From positions 1-64,000 of the forward strand of contig NZ_FNQN01000001.1 of assembly GCF_900107645.1 (NCBI RefSeq): a DNA stretch of 64,000 nt, in the 5' to 3' direction. Source of the stretch: Desulfuromusa kysingii. Its GTDB lineage: Bacteria > Desulfobacterota > Desulfuromonadia > Desulfuromonadales > Geopsychrobacteraceae. Made by a program: the position numbers and the translations under genes. Positions 36,000-45,932 of the stretch are shown here, one piece after another. The notes under the pieces were generated by a model. That model ran no database searches, had not been told where the DNA came from, and saw only the letters and a list, made by a program, of their open reading frames with translations. Numbering within the stretch: the first letter of the stretch is position 1; every line of letters starts with the position of its first letter.

Positions 36000-36757
36000 C
36001 ACCGATCCTCAGTATGGAGCGCGTTGATGCTGCGTTTCATTTTAATTTTTAATTTTCCCAGAGCTTGGCTGTGGAGTTGGGAGATGCGTCCTTCCGACAG
36101 TTCCAATACTTCTGAAATCTCTTTTTGGGACAGTTCTTCGTAATAAATCAGGGCCACGACCAGGCGCTCTTTTTCTGAGAGCTGTTCCAGGTAGCCTGCC
36201 AGTTCTCCAGTCAGTTCATTGGCTTCCATCCGCTCCTGAACGCTGGCCTGCTGAGTGTCTTCAAGATTGTCAATAAAGGTTTTTCCGGAATCGTCATCAT
36301 CGACACTTTCATGTAGGCTGATGGTCCCTAATTGGCTCACTTGAAGTTGGAGTTCACGAAAATCATCCAGAGTCATGTCTAGTTCTTCAGCTACTTCAGT
36401 GTCTTCAGGGATGCGGCCCAGTTGCTTGCCTAAACTGTCTGTGACTTTGGATAAGCGTGATTGTTTTTCGCGCAAGGTTCTGGAGAACCAATCCATCCGC
36501 CGGACTTCATCAAAGACCGCACCACGGATTCTCCGCTCAGCAAAGGTTTTAAACAACACGCCGCGGCGTGGATCGAAGCGGTTTGAGGCATCCATAAGGC
36601 CCATCAGGGCAGCACTACGGATATCGTCTCGACTGACAAAAGCAGGGACCTGGGTCATCATCCGGTCAACCAGAAAATCAACCAGTGAGAGGTGTGATTC
36701 GATCATTTTTTCTCGTTCCGCCGCTCCTGGCGGACCATAGCCGTTACTGAAAGTCAT
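35999..36757 (-). CDS. fliA: Flagellar sigma factor FliA (sigma-28)
   Basis: A 252-residue sigma factor for late flagellar genes. Region 2 reads SHLSLVDFLVDRMM, then GLMDASNRFDPRRGVLFKTFAERRIRGAVFDEVRRMDWFSRTLREKQ. Region 4 reads SEKERLVVALIYYEELSQKEISEVLELSEGRISQLHSQAL. Its anti-sigma factor FlgM is not in this window. The gene overlaps flhG by one base and sits inside the operon led by motA. Confidence 0.96.
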   Translation of the reverse strand: MTFSNGYGPPGAAEREKMIESHLSLVDFLVDRMMTQVPAFVSRDDIRSAALMGLMDASNRFDPRRGVLFKTFAERRIRGAVFDEVRRMDWFSRTLREKQSRLSKVTDSLGKQLGRIPEDTEVAEELDMTLDDFRELQLQVSQLGTISLHESVDDDDSGKTFIDNLEDTQQASVQERMEANELTGELAGYLEQLSEKERLVVALIYYEELSQKEISEVLELSEGRISQLHSQALGKLKIKMKRSINALHTEDR

Positions 36758-37656
36758 CAGTTCGCCTCCGTATCAACTCCGAGAAACTGCTTCCAGAAAA
36801 ATTGCAGGGTTCCTTGTGCTTGGTTATCGACCTGGGCATCAATCAGGTTCTCTGCCAAAGTGGTAAAAGCCTTGGCGACTTTATTATCTGGATAGAGATC
36901 CACCATCACTTGCTGCTGACGGACGGATTCGTGCATTTTCCGGTCAAAAGGGATACAACCGAGGTAATCAAGGAAGATATCGAGATAGCGACCTGAAACC
37001 ATAGTCAACTTTTCAAAGACGTCCAACCCCTCATCGGCGCTGCGAACCGAGTTTACCGCCAACAAGAAACGTTTCTGATGGTATTGGGTCGAAAGCAGCT
37101 TCATCAGCGCGTAGGCATCGGTAATTGCTGTCGGTTCCGGGGTGGTCACCACCAGAATGTCCTGAGCGGCGACATTGAAGTAGGTCACGTTGTCCGAAAT
37201 CCCCGCTTCTGTATCGATCAACACGACATCGAAATGTTCTTCGAGGGCGTCGAGGGAATCAATCAGGCGCATTTTTAATTGCGAGTCAAGGCGGGTGTAC
37301 TGTTGCACGCCAGATCCAGCGGGCAGAATTTTCAGACCGTGCGGACCTTCAACCATCACCTCTTCCAGGGTCCGTTCGCCGCTGAAGAAGTGGTTGAGGT
37401 TGTATTCAGGAGACAATCCAAGGACCACATCAATATTGGCCAAGCCAAGATCGGCATCAATGACCAGAACTTTCTTTCCCTGTTTGGCAAAGGTCACGGC
37501 AACGTTTGAAACGACGGCGGTTTTACCAACGCCACCTTTGCCACTGGTGATGGATAAAACCCGTGTTGCAGGCATTTGTAGTTCCGTTGCTGGTGTGTCC
37601 AGCTGGCTCTGCATATTTCTCAGGGTTCCAGCCTGATCGGTTGCACCGCTCATCAT
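36757..37656 (-). CDS. flhG: MinD-like ATPase FlhG (FleN)
   Basis: A 299-residue ParA/MinD-type ATPase limiting flagellar number with FlhF. The deviant Walker A GKGGVGKT is at 39-46, the VLVIDADLGLANIDVVLGL switch follows, and Walker B/A' is VLIDTEAGISDNV. The N-terminal stretch before the Walker box includes a DQAGTLR motif (7-13), which in other FlhG proteins activates FlhF GTPase. A C-terminal helix (FTTLAENLIDAQ) fits membrane binding. Overlaps flhF by four bases. Confidence 0.95.
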   Translation of the reverse strand: MMSGATDQAGTLRNMQSQLDTPATELQMPATRVLSITSGKGGVGKTAVVSNVAVTFAKQGKKVLVIDADLGLANIDVVLGLSPEYNLNHFFSGERTLEEVMVEGPHGLKILPAGSGVQQYTRLDSQLKMRLIDSLDALEEHFDVVLIDTEAGISDNVTYFNVAAQDILVVTTPEPTAITDAYALMKLLSTQYHQKRFLLAVNSVRSADEGLDVFEKLTMVSGRYLDIFLDYLGCIPFDRKMHESVRQQQVMVDLYPDNKVAKAFTTLAENLIDAQVDNQAQGTLQFFWKQFLGVDTEAN

Positions 37657-39017
37657 ACTGCCATCCTCCGTGGTTCATCCGTTGTTCCCATAACGATTTC
37701 AGCGACCATCCTAGGTTCGGCGCAGAGCAGGTCTTCTGGCACTTGCTGACCATTGGTCAGGTAGGCCAAAGGCAGGTTGCTGCGAATCGGTAAGTTTATC
37801 ATTGAGCCACAATGATCCGCTTCATCCAGTTTTGTGAATATCAATCGGGAAAGTGGTATGGGGCTGAATGCTTCCAGAGTTTTCTGCTGTAACCGTTCTG
37901 CTGTAGGGGCGGCCAGGACCAAGCAGTTTTCAACCGTTGAATCCTGTCCAAGGAACTGGTTCAGTTCATCGATCTGCATCTGATCACGAGGACTCCGTCC
38001 AGCGGTGTCGATCAGAATAAGGTCTTTATCCTGGTGACGACGGAACGCTTCTTGTAACTGTTCTGGAGAGAGGACGACTTCAACCGGCAAGCCCATAATT
38101 TCGCCATAAACTTTGAGCTGTTCAACAGCTGCAATCCGGTAGGTGTCAATGGTGACCAGGGCAACGCGTGCCCCGCTCTGGGAGATTGCTTCTGCTGCTA
38201 ATTTGGCAATTGTTGTTGTCTTTCCAACTCCTGTTGCCCCAATCAGGGAAATCCGTTTCTGTTGCTCACCCGGCGACCAGAGGGGACCCGTTGTCTGCAC
38301 TAAGCTGGCAATTGTCGTGGTCAGAAAATCGCGACATTGAGCAACGTCCCGACGTTGTCGGTCATTCATCTGCGGGGCGGCAAAGCGGGCAATGGTTGCT
38401 GCAGCTTCATGGTCAATTCCCCGCTCTACCATGAGATCAAGCAGATCTGCCAGAGGTTGCTGAGAGGATTGTTGTACGTGAGGCAGCGGCCGTTGAGGCT
38501 TCACTTCTTGAGGTTGTGGTGCTTGCGGTAGTATCGGCTTTTCCGGGATATCGATGCGACTCTGTTGTTGCGCCTGAGCCAGCTGTTGCATCAGCTCTTT
38601 TAACTCATTCAGCTCCTTCTGCAACTGGTTGACATTTTGTGCTTCCAGTTGTGAGCGCAATTGACGGACTTCATCTTCCAGAGGGTTGCTTTGAACCGCG
38701 GTCTTTTGACTTATGGCTGTCTTCGATAAAGAGACCTGCTCATCTTCAAGGGTCTCGACGCGTTGGCTGAAATCTCTGTAGGTTTTCCCCAGAGTGGTGG
38801 GCTGCGGATCTTCATTGGGGACCGCCTTACGGAAACCATTCCTCATGGCTGGAGATTCGATCGCTGCAGTCACTTCGATGATCTGCTTGCCGAGGACGCC
38901 GAGCCCTTTTTTGCCTAAAGTTCGGGTCGAGAGGATCAGCGCTTCAGAGCCGAGGGTTTGTTTTACTTGTTGGAGTGCAGCCGCCATATTGTCTGCTTCA
39001 AATTTTCTAACTAACAT
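37653..39017 (-). CDS. flhF: SRP-type GTPase FlhF
   Basis: A 454-residue GTPase placing the flagellum at the pole. N-terminal MLVRKFEADNMAAALQQVKQTLGSEALILSTR is the FlhF B-domain start. A glutamine-rich coiled-coil linker covers about 110-185. The NG domain has GATGVGKT at 260-267, VALVTIDTYRIAAVEQLKVYGEIMGLP, LILIDTAGRSPRD and FTKLDEADHCG. Its frame overlaps the flhA end by 11 bases. Confidence 0.95.
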   Translation of the reverse strand: MLVRKFEADNMAAALQQVKQTLGSEALILSTRTLGKKGLGVLGKQIIEVTAAIESPAMRNGFRKAVPNEDPQPTTLGKTYRDFSQRVETLEDEQVSLSKTAISQKTAVQSNPLEDEVRQLRSQLEAQNVNQLQKELNELKELMQQLAQAQQQSRIDIPEKPILPQAPQPQEVKPQRPLPHVQQSSQQPLADLLDLMVERGIDHEAAATIARFAAPQMNDRQRRDVAQCRDFLTTTIASLVQTTGPLWSPGEQQKRISLIGATGVGKTTTIAKLAAEAISQSGARVALVTIDTYRIAAVEQLKVYGEIMGLPVEVVLSPEQLQEAFRRHQDKDLILIDTAGRSPRDQMQIDELNQFLGQDSTVENCLVLAAPTAERLQQKTLEAFSPIPLSRLIFTKLDEADHCGSMINLPIRSNLPLAYLTNGQQVPEDLLCAEPRMVAEIVMGTTDEPRRMAV

Positions 39018-41097
39018 CGACAGTCACCGTTCCTATTGATCGCACTTTCAGATTCGGCGCGATTTCGTTGTGAGAGATAATTGCCAAACTGGGGAGGTAC
39101 CGTTCAGTCAACCTTTTGACATGGAGTCGAATTGTTGGCGTACAAAGTAGTACCGGATTTGACCCTGCAGCCTTCTGTAATGTTTTGGTCAAAGCATTGA
39201 TCAGAGACTGGGCAAAGCCAGGCTCCAAAGCCAGGTAGGCCCCTTGTTCTGTGGTGTGCAGCGCTTCCTGGATCTTTGTCTCAACGTTTCGATCAAAGGT
39301 CATCACTTCTAATACCTGCCCATCATTGCTGTAGCTGTTACTGATTGAACGGGCCAGAATGGCACGTACATGTTCAGTCAGTTGATCTGGGTCTTGCACA
39401 ACTGGTGCCCAATCTGCCAAAGTTTCTAAAATAGTTCTCAGATCGCGGATTGAGACCCCTTCTCGAAGTAAGTTCTGCAATACCCGCATCACGGTTCCAA
39501 GGTTCAAAAGAGCAGGGACTAATTCTTCGATCAGCTTGGGATATTCCTGTCCCAGATTGTCTAAGAGGTTCTGAGTCTCTTGGCGACCAAGGAGCTCGTG
39601 ACCGTGGGTTTTAATCAATTCACTGAGATGGGTTGCAACAACGGTAGTGTTGTCAACGACGGTGTAGCCAGAAATCTGAGCCCGCTCTTTTTTATCTTCA
39701 GAGATCCAGACAGCCGGGAGCTTAAAGGCAGGTTCAATCGTTTCAACCCCTTTGATGACCTCTGTTGCGGTACCGGGGTTCATGGCCAGATAATGACCGG
39801 GGAGTAGCTCTCCGCCACCAATCTTCACCCCTTTGAGAATAATCGCATATTCGTTCGGTTTCAGTTGTAAGTTGTCCTTGATATGGACAGGGGGAACAAT
39901 GAAGCCCATATCGAGGGTGAACTGTCTGCGGATTGACTTGATCCGTGGCAACAGCTCACCATTTTGAGCCGTATCAACCAGAGGGATTATGCCGTAACCA
40001 ACTTCCATCTCCAACATGTCGACGGAGAGCATTTGTTCGTAATTCTCTTCTTCGAGCAATTTGGGTGTTGGAGCTGCTTCAAGTTCACGCTGCTCGCTTG
40101 TTTGATCCTGAGTCTTCTGTACCCGCCAAGCGATCCCGGCGATCATGATTGCGAGGAGGAGGAAGGGGAGCTGTGGTAATCCCGGAATCATAGCGAAACC
40201 TAAGAGAATCCCTGAAACCACCCAGAGTGCTCTGGGATGGATGGTGAACTGGTGCTTCATCTCGGCGCCGAAGTCACCATTGCCGGTTGTCCGGGTGACC
40301 ATGATGCCAGCACCGGTGGAGATGATCAGTGCCGGGATCTGCCCAACCAGACCATCACCAACAGTAAGGATAGTGTAGTTTGCCGCCGCTTCTGCCATGG
40401 GCATCCCTTTTTGCATAACCCCAATGACAAAACCGGCGCCGATATTGATCAAGGTGATAATGATCCCGGCAATCGCGTCCCCTTTGACGAACTTACTAGC
40501 ACCATCCATCGCCCCATAGAAATCGGACTCAGAAGCCACCTCTTTCCGCCTTGTCCGAGCCTCGGCGTCGTTGATGAGTCCGGCATTCAAGTCAGCGTCA
40601 ATGGCCATTTGTTTGCCTGGCATGGCGTCCAGGGTGAATCGTGCGGCAACCTCAGCAACCCGGCCAGCACCTTTGGTGATAACCATAAAGTTGATCAATA
40701 CCAGGATGATAAAAATAACCACACCAACAACGTAGTTACCACCGACAACGAACTGTCCAAACGATTGAATCACACTCCCCGCCGCAGATGGTCCTTCATC
40801 TCCGTGCAGGAGGATCAAGCGGGTTGAGGCCACGTTGAGGGAGAGACGAAACAGAGTTGTGATCAGAAGCACGCTGGGGAATACGGCAAAATCCAGGGCT
40901 CTGGTCGTATACAGGGTAATAATAAGAATCAGGAGACCGATGGTGATATTCAATGACAAAAATATATCCAGCAGCATCGGTGGTACGGGCAGAATCATCA
41001 ACATCAGAATCATGACTAAACCCGCGGCAACCAAGACGTCACTCCGGAACAGTGATTCTCGCCAGCGATTGTTGATAATTCCATCTATTGTTGCCAT
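39007..41097 (-). CDS. flhA: Flagellar export gate protein FlhA
   Basis: A 696-residue export-gate protein with about eight helices in the first 330 residues. The conserved FHIPEP-region equivalents are VFPSVLLITTLFRLSLNVASTRLIL, GAGRVAEVAARFTLDAMPGKQMAIDADLNAGLINDAEAR and GASKFVKGDAIAGIIITLINI. The large cytosolic domain (from about 335) binds chaperone-substrate complexes. It is preceded by a 110-base gap after flhB, unusual within this tight operon. Confidence 0.97.
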   Translation of the reverse strand: MATIDGIINNRWRESLFRSDVLVAAGLVMILMLMILPVPPMLLDIFLSLNITIGLLILIITLYTTRALDFAVFPSVLLITTLFRLSLNVASTRLILLHGDEGPSAAGSVIQSFGQFVVGGNYVVGVVIFIILVLINFMVITKGAGRVAEVAARFTLDAMPGKQMAIDADLNAGLINDAEARTRRKEVASESDFYGAMDGASKFVKGDAIAGIIITLINIGAGFVIGVMQKGMPMAEAAANYTILTVGDGLVGQIPALIISTGAGIMVTRTTGNGDFGAEMKHQFTIHPRALWVVSGILLGFAMIPGLPQLPFLLLAIMIAGIAWRVQKTQDQTSEQRELEAAPTPKLLEEENYEQMLSVDMLEMEVGYGIIPLVDTAQNGELLPRIKSIRRQFTLDMGFIVPPVHIKDNLQLKPNEYAIILKGVKIGGGELLPGHYLAMNPGTATEVIKGVETIEPAFKLPAVWISEDKKERAQISGYTVVDNTTVVATHLSELIKTHGHELLGRQETQNLLDNLGQEYPKLIEELVPALLNLGTVMRVLQNLLREGVSIRDLRTILETLADWAPVVQDPDQLTEHVRAILARSISNSYSNDGQVLEVMTFDRNVETKIQEALHTTEQGAYLALEPGFAQSLINALTKTLQKAAGSNPVLLCTPTIRLHVKRLTERYLPSLAIISHNEIAPNLKVRSIGTVTVDVS

Positions 41098-41207
41098 GTT
41101 TTCTCCATCAAGACTGAATTCTGACAGGGTAAGTCAAGCTTTTGGCTTTGAAAAAAAACCGGTCAGATATAGTTTAAACGATCAATAAGTACATATTTAT
41201 TAACGGT

Positions 41208-42266
41208 TTAGCGCTTTTTTAGACTGTAAACATAGGCAAGAAGTTCAGCCACAGCAGTAAACATTTCTTCGGGAACTTCATCGCCAATCTCTTGCTTGTA
41301 CAAGGCCCGTGCCACCGGCTTGTTTTCAATGATGGGAACTTTATGTTCGCGGGCAATTTCACGGATTCTGAAGGCCAGGTGATCGGCCCCTTTAGCAACA
41401 ATTTTTGGGGCACTCATTTCACTTCTCTGGTAAGAGATAGCGACGGACAAATGGGTCGGGTTGGTGATAATGACATCAGCTTTGGGGACCTCAGCCATCA
41501 TCCGTTTGCGTGCCATCTGCTGTTGCATTGACCGGACCTTAGCTTTGAGCTGCGGATCACCTTCGGTCTCTTTGAATTCCTCTTTAATCTCCTGCTTGGT
41601 CATCTTCATCTTTTGGTCCATCTCATAACGAGAAAAGGCAAAATCAATGACTGCCAGCAGGATAATAATCCCGCAGGTTTTCCCTAGAACCAAGGCCGCG
41701 ACCTGAGCAAGAAAGACTAACGACTGGTTGAGTTCCAGCATAGGTAAGGTCAGAGCAGTCTCAAACTCATTGGCAACGGTTTGGTAGGCGACAAAACCAA
41801 TCAAGGAGATTTTCGCCATAGATTTGATCAACTCGACGGCTGAACGTTTTGAAACAAACTTAGCCATCCCCTTAATCGGGTTAAACTTGCTTAGCTCGGG
41901 TTGGAAGACTTTGGTCGAGAAGAGCGGGCCGACTTGAAGAAAGGAGGCAAAGAAGCCGACGACGAGAGTCAGAAGGAAGACCGGCCAGAGGAGCTTTGCC
42001 ATCACCAACCCCATCTCCCAGAACAGATTCACCACGGCTATTGGGGTTGCTTGGAACTGCGCCATCATTTTCAGCAGGCTGATATAAAGGCTGAGCAACT
42101 CGGACCAGAACTGACGAGCATAAAAGATCCATAACAATAAAGACATGGCCAATAGTGCCGCAGTTGCAACCTCTTTACTTTGTGCGACTTGACCCTTCTC
42201 GCGAAAGTCCTGACGCCGTTTTGCTGTTGCGTCTTCTGTGCGTTCTTGACCGGAATCTTCAGCCAT
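41208..42266 (-). CDS. flhB: Export switch protein FlhB
   Basis: A 352-residue membrane protein controlling the rod/hook to filament substrate switch. Four helices lie in the first 215 residues. The self-cleaving NPTH motif is intact at about 269-272 (VIITNPTHLSVAI), and the cytosolic tail has ADHLAFRIREIAREHKVPIIENKPVARALY. The start is ATG 42266 with GGAGAG nine bases upstream; an in-frame TTG six codons before is less likely. A gap of 132 bases separates it from fliR, with no gene seen. Confidence 0.96.
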   Translation of the reverse strand: MAEDSGQERTEDATAKRRQDFREKGQVAQSKEVATAALLAMSLLLWIFYARQFWSELLSLYISLLKMMAQFQATPIAVVNLFWEMGLVMAKLLWPVFLLTLVVGFFASFLQVGPLFSTKVFQPELSKFNPIKGMAKFVSKRSAVELIKSMAKISLIGFVAYQTVANEFETALTLPMLELNQSLVFLAQVAALVLGKTCGIIILLAVIDFAFSRYEMDQKMKMTKQEIKEEFKETEGDPQLKAKVRSMQQQMARKRMMAEVPKADVIITNPTHLSVAISYQRSEMSAPKIVAKGADHLAFRIREIAREHKVPIIENKPVARALYKQEIGDEVPEEMFTAVAELLAYVYSLKKR

Positions 42267-42398
42267 GTCTTTGGTCTCTCCCAAGATTGAACCCGACGAA
42301 CTCAGCGGACGCCGCTACAATCTATTTTTGTTCATCGCCAGAGGTCCTTATGGACTCCTACCGATTCGCAATAGCTGTCGGATTTTTGGCTAATGGGG

Positions 42399-43184
42399 CT
42401 AAAAAAACGACATTAAGCTGAAGAGATTCAAGAATCGTTCCGGAAGTGAAAAAAATTCGTCACGAAGGAGATTGGCGACGATACCAAGGGTTAATCCCAT
42501 GACGATAAAGGAGATGCCGATATTCAGGGGGAAGGAGATCATGAACACATTTAACTGGGGGAAAACCCGCGACATAATCCCCAGTGTCAAAGTGGACAGA
42601 GTCAGAAGAACGAGGATAGGTGCAACCAGTCGGATGCTTAAAACCAGGGAATGGTTCGCCACCTCGACAATCATCGGGATAGCACCACCTGACAGGGTCA
42701 GGCTTCCCGGCGGCAACATCTCGAAGGAGGCGACAATGGCTTCAAGGAAAAGATGGTGGATGTTCAAAGAGAGGAACAGCAGAATCGCAAAAATTCCCTG
42801 GAACCGGGAGATGAGGGCAACCTGTGACTGGGTGCTGGGATCGAAGATGTTGGCCGCAGCGAACCCCATCTGATAACCGATCACTGAACCCGCGAATTCT
42901 GCCGCCATAAACGCCAGCTGCGCTAAAAATCCGACCAATAGCCCAAGGATCACCTCGGCAGAAATCAGCAACCCTAGATCGAGAGGAGTCAAGCTTCCGG
43001 CGGGGATATAGTCTTGGACAATCGGATAGGTCAACATGGCAAACAGAACAGCAACAGCCAATCGTAACTGTGGGGGGATTTGGCCTCCGCTGAAGACTGG
43101 TATCGCTGCAAACATCGCCGCGACCCGCGCCAAGCAGATGAGAAATCCCTGGATCAAAGATAATGAAAATACGGGTAAGTCCAT
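42399..43184 (-). CDS. fliR: Export gate protein FliR
   Basis: A 261-residue membrane protein with six hydrophobic stretches, part of the FliPQR export gate. Typical segments are RVAAMFAAIPVFSGGQIPPQLRLAVAVLFAMLTYP, ELILGLLVGF-like EVILGLLVGFLAQLAFMAAEFAGSVIGYQMGFA, and MISFPLNIGISFIVMGLTLG. Lies 16 bases after fliQ. Confidence 0.95.
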   Translation of the reverse strand: MDLPVFSLSLIQGFLICLARVAAMFAAIPVFSGGQIPPQLRLAVAVLFAMLTYPIVQDYIPAGSLTPLDLGLLISAEVILGLLVGFLAQLAFMAAEFAGSVIGYQMGFAAANIFDPSTQSQVALISRFQGIFAILLFLSLNIHHLFLEAIVASFEMLPPGSLTLSGGAIPMIVEVANHSLVLSIRLVAPILVLLTLSTLTLGIMSRVFPQLNVFMISFPLNIGISFIVMGLTLGIVANLLRDEFFSLPERFLNLFSLMSFF

Positions 43185-43200
43185 TTGCTTTGATCCCGAA

Positions 43201-43470
43201 TTATGGGGTGATGGTTGGGAGTTGGTTAAATATAGAAATTAGAAATCCGGTCGCTTTTTGTAATATCCAGGGGGCAAAAATCAACAGTGTTACAAAGACA
43301 CCGATGATTTTGGGGATAAAGGTCATCGTTTGTTCGTTAATCTGGGTCGCCGCTTGAAAAATACTGATGATCAAACCGATTCCCAATGCTGCAATTAACA
43401 TGGGGGCAGAACACATCAAAGTGGTTTCAATCGCTTGTCGACCAATAGTGACGACGTATTCAGGAGTCAT
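43201..43470 (-). CDS. fliQ: Export gate protein FliQ
   Basis: An 89-residue two-helix protein of the FliPQR gate: MTPEYVVTIGRQAIETTLMCSAPMLIAALGIGLIISIFQAATQINEQTMTFIPKIIG is fully characteristic. Lies eight bases after fliP. Confidence 0.96.
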   Translation of the reverse strand: MTPEYVVTIGRQAIETTLMCSAPMLIAALGIGLIISIFQAATQINEQTMTFIPKIIGVFVTLLIFAPWILQKATGFLISIFNQLPTITP

Positions 43471-43478
43471 AAATCACC

Positions 43479-44216
43479 TCACTCGAAACTCTGGACGAGA
43501 GAGCCGATAACTAGCGACCAGCCGTCCACTAAGACAAAAAGAAGGATCTTGAACGGCAATGAAACGATGATTGGTGGCAGCATCATCATCCCCATTGACA
43601 TCAGGATCGAAGCGACGATCATATCAACCATCAGAAAAGGGATGAAAAGGAGAAATCCCATCTGAAATGCCCGTTTTAGTTCTGAGAGCATAAAGGACGG
43701 AATCAAAGTCATCATGGATATATCATCCTGATTTTCCGGTTGTGGTGATTTGGAGATATCGACGAGCAGCTGTAGGTCTTTTTCGCCGACCTGTGAAAAC
43801 ATGAACTGGCGCATCGGCTGCAGAGCCAGATCCAGCGCTTGTTCCTGACTGATCTGTTGATCCAGATAGGGTTTAAGAGCTTGCTCATTGATCTGGTTAA
43901 AGACCGGGGCCATAATGAAAAAGGTCAGAAACAGGGCCAACCCGACAATAATTTGATTGGACGGTGCTGATTGGGTCCCCATGGCTTGGCGTACGAACGA
44001 TAAAACAATCACAATTCGGGTGAACCCTGTGGTCATCAACAGGATGGCCGGAGCAACGGAAAGAATTGTCAGGACAACCAGAATCTGTAAAGCCGTCGAG
44101 ACCTCACCCGGATCAGTGGCTTCTCCGATTCCAAGGGTGATTGTTGGTAACCCTGCAGCATAAACACCCACAGGAAGCGACAACATCAATATCAAGAACG
44201 CTAGTTTCAATCTCAT
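43479..44216 (-). CDS. fliP: Export gate protein FliP
   Basis: A 245-residue protein with a cleavable signal (LAFLILMLSLPVGVYA) and four mature helices. The FliP signature is clear: RIVIVLSFVRQAMGTQSAPSNQIIVGLALFLTFFIM and the end LLPPIIVSLPFKILLFVLVDGW-like MMMLPPIIVSLPFKILLFVLVDGWSLVIGSLVQSF. Overlaps fliO by four bases. Confidence 0.96.
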   Translation of the reverse strand: MRLKLAFLILMLSLPVGVYAAGLPTITLGIGEATDPGEVSTALQILVVLTILSVAPAILLMTTGFTRIVIVLSFVRQAMGTQSAPSNQIIVGLALFLTFFIMAPVFNQINEQALKPYLDQQISQEQALDLALQPMRQFMFSQVGEKDLQLLVDISKSPQPENQDDISMMTLIPSFMLSELKRAFQMGFLLFIPFLMVDMIVASILMSMGMMMLPPIIVSLPFKILLFVLVDGWSLVIGSLVQSFE

Positions 44217-44584
44217 GATTGGTCCTCTTCAACTTGCTGGAGTGTCTCAGCAAATTTAGCGTCTGCTGTGAGCTTGCTCAGGCATTCAATGCGATCATTG
44301 CTCAAGCCAAGGAGCATCTCCTGTCCACGGACTTTTACCACGCAAAGGAATTTTCTCCCTCCGAGCGGACGGGTCTCCAGGACTTCAATCAGGCCATTTC
44401 TTTTATGTGGCAAGATACCAAAGCCTTTACGGCTAGCGGCATATATCAGCAACAGCAGTCCGATCACGACACCTAGCGCTGCGACCATCTTCAGTGATGA
44501 TCCCAGCAAACTTGGTTCTGCGGCGTTGGTCGCGGCGAAAACCGGCTGAGCTATGAATATAAAGGTGATGAAAAACCAGCGCAT
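44213..44584 (-). CDS. fliO: Flagellar export accessory protein FliO
   Basis: A 123-residue protein with a signal-like start, one membrane helix (LKMVAALGVVIGLLLLIYAASR) and a small cytosolic domain (LIEVLETRPLGGRKFLCVVKVRGQEMLLGLSNDRIECLSKL) typical of FliO. FliO helps FliP oligomerise. Sits between fliN and fliP as usual. Confidence 0.92.
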   Translation of the reverse strand: MRWFFITFIFIAQPVFAATNAAEPSLLGSSLKMVAALGVVIGLLLLIYAASRKGFGILPHKRNGLIEVLETRPLGGRKFLCVVKVRGQEMLLGLSNDRIECLSKLTADAKFAETLQQVEEDQS

Positions 44585-44587
44585 AGA

Positions 44588-44914
44588 TTAGCCTAAATGC
44601 TCAATCCGCTCAGAGGGACTGACAACGTCCGTCAAGCGCAGGCCGAACTTTTCATTGACAACAACCGCTTCACCTCGGGCGATCAGGCGAGAGTTCACAT
44701 AGAGATCCAACGGTTCTCCCGCTAACTTATCGAGTTCGACTAATGAACCTTCCTGGAGTTGTAACAGGTCTCGAACCAAAATCCGCGAGCGACCCACCTC
44801 GACTGAAACTTCGAGAGGAATATCCAGCAACAGGTCGATCCCACGATCGTCAAATTTGTCTTTGTTAGCTGCCGCTTCTACTGCTTGCCCATTTTCCAGA
44901 TTTTCAGTGCTCAT
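44588..44914 (-). CDS. fliN: Flagellar switch protein FliN
   Basis: A 108-residue C-ring protein with one SpoA domain: LLLDIPLEVSVEVGRSRILVRDLLQLQEGSLVELDKLAGEPLDLYVNSRLIARGEAVVVNEKFGLRLTDV. With FliM it forms the lower C ring and the docking site for export substrates. The ATG overlaps the fliM stop by one base. Confidence 0.96.
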   Translation of the reverse strand: MSTENLENGQAVEAAANKDKFDDRGIDLLLDIPLEVSVEVGRSRILVRDLLQLQEGSLVELDKLAGEPLDLYVNSRLIARGEAVVVNEKFGLRLTDVVSPSERIEHLG

Positions 44915-45921
44915 TATCTATCCTCCATGGGGATCCGCCCCTTGATACGAATTGCTTTTTTCCCGCCTTGAACGCCTGCCATAGCGAGGAACTTCGGCCG
45001 GTTTTCTACCATCACTTTGAGTGGTATGTCCGGTTTGCAGCCCAGGTCAATGACGTCTCCGACCTGAAAGTTAAGGATGTCCCGGACCCGCAGCGATAAG
45101 GTTGCCAGAGTTGCCTCTATTTCGACATCCATATGGTCCAGTTCATTGAATACTAATGATTGCCATTTGCTGTTTTGCCCTGCGCTGGTTGGTACTGCTT
45201 TTACGCGCTGTTTCTTTTGCAGCGGCTCTAATGCTGTATGGGGAAGGACGAGAGTGATGTCTCCTTCAAGGATGTCGATGGAAACTTTGAAACGGGCGGC
45301 AACCACCCCCACTTCCGGATTGACAAAATTGAGCAGGCGTAGATTGCTGACGACCTCAACCAAAGAGGCTTTAATTTCCTGTAGTTGTAAAAAACCTTTA
45401 TTGAGTTCAGGACATCCTGAGTTGATGACATCACGAATCACATTCAGTTCAATGGCGCTCATGCTCCGGCTTGGAATCAGTGGCTGGTTGTCCGATGTCC
45501 CGCCGAGCACCATCTCGACCAGAGAGAAGGAGAGTTGTTCGTCAAAAATCAGTAATGCTCCCCCCGTCAGCGGTTCCATCTGCAACACCCCAATAGCCCC
45601 GTGTCCGGATAAACGCTGCAATAATGCGGCAAAGGTCATCGACTCCAGAGCTTCCAGTTTGATCTGTGCTGAACGTTGAAACCGGGTTGAGAGGGAGAGG
45701 GCATAATTGCGGGCAAAACTATCGAGGATGAGGTCGTAGTTTTTGAGTTTCCACCCTTCTGGCCCGTCAGCTTTGAACAGGTTGCAGAGTTCTGCCGATG
45801 CAGATCTTTTGGCTTGGGACGCAGGTCCGGTCTCAGAGCCAACGGATTCTATATCGACATCCCCGTGTCTGACTGCTGACAGGAGATCGGCGATCTCCTC
45901 TTTGCTGAGTATTTTTTCCAC
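44914..45921 (-). CDS. fliM: Flagellar switch protein FliM
   Basis: A 335-residue switch protein. The N-terminal KILSKEEIADLLSAV is a variant of the EIDALL motif that leads the CheY-P-binding region. The middle domain (LSLSTRFQRSAQIKLEALESMTFAALLQRLSGHGAIGVLQMEPLTGGALLIFD) binds FliG; SpoA forms the C-terminus. The start codon is GTG. Lies 11 bases after fliL. Confidence 0.95.
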   Translation of the reverse strand: MEKILSKEEIADLLSAVRHGDVDIESVGSETGPASQAKRSASAELCNLFKADGPEGWKLKNYDLILDSFARNYALSLSTRFQRSAQIKLEALESMTFAALLQRLSGHGAIGVLQMEPLTGGALLIFDEQLSFSLVEMVLGGTSDNQPLIPSRSMSAIELNVIRDVINSGCPELNKGFLQLQEIKASLVEVVSNLRLLNFVNPEVGVVAARFKVSIDILEGDITLVLPHTALEPLQKKQRVKAVPTSAGQNSKWQSLVFNELDHMDVEIEATLATLSLRVRDILNFQVGDVIDLGCKPDIPLKVMVENRPKFLAMAGVQGGKKAIRIKGRIPMEDR

Positions 45922-45932
45922 GCCAGAGCCCT

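Noticed and set aside
40237-40827. 196-residue open frame on the plus strand inside flhA
   Set aside because: Antisense shadow of the conserved FlhA membrane region.
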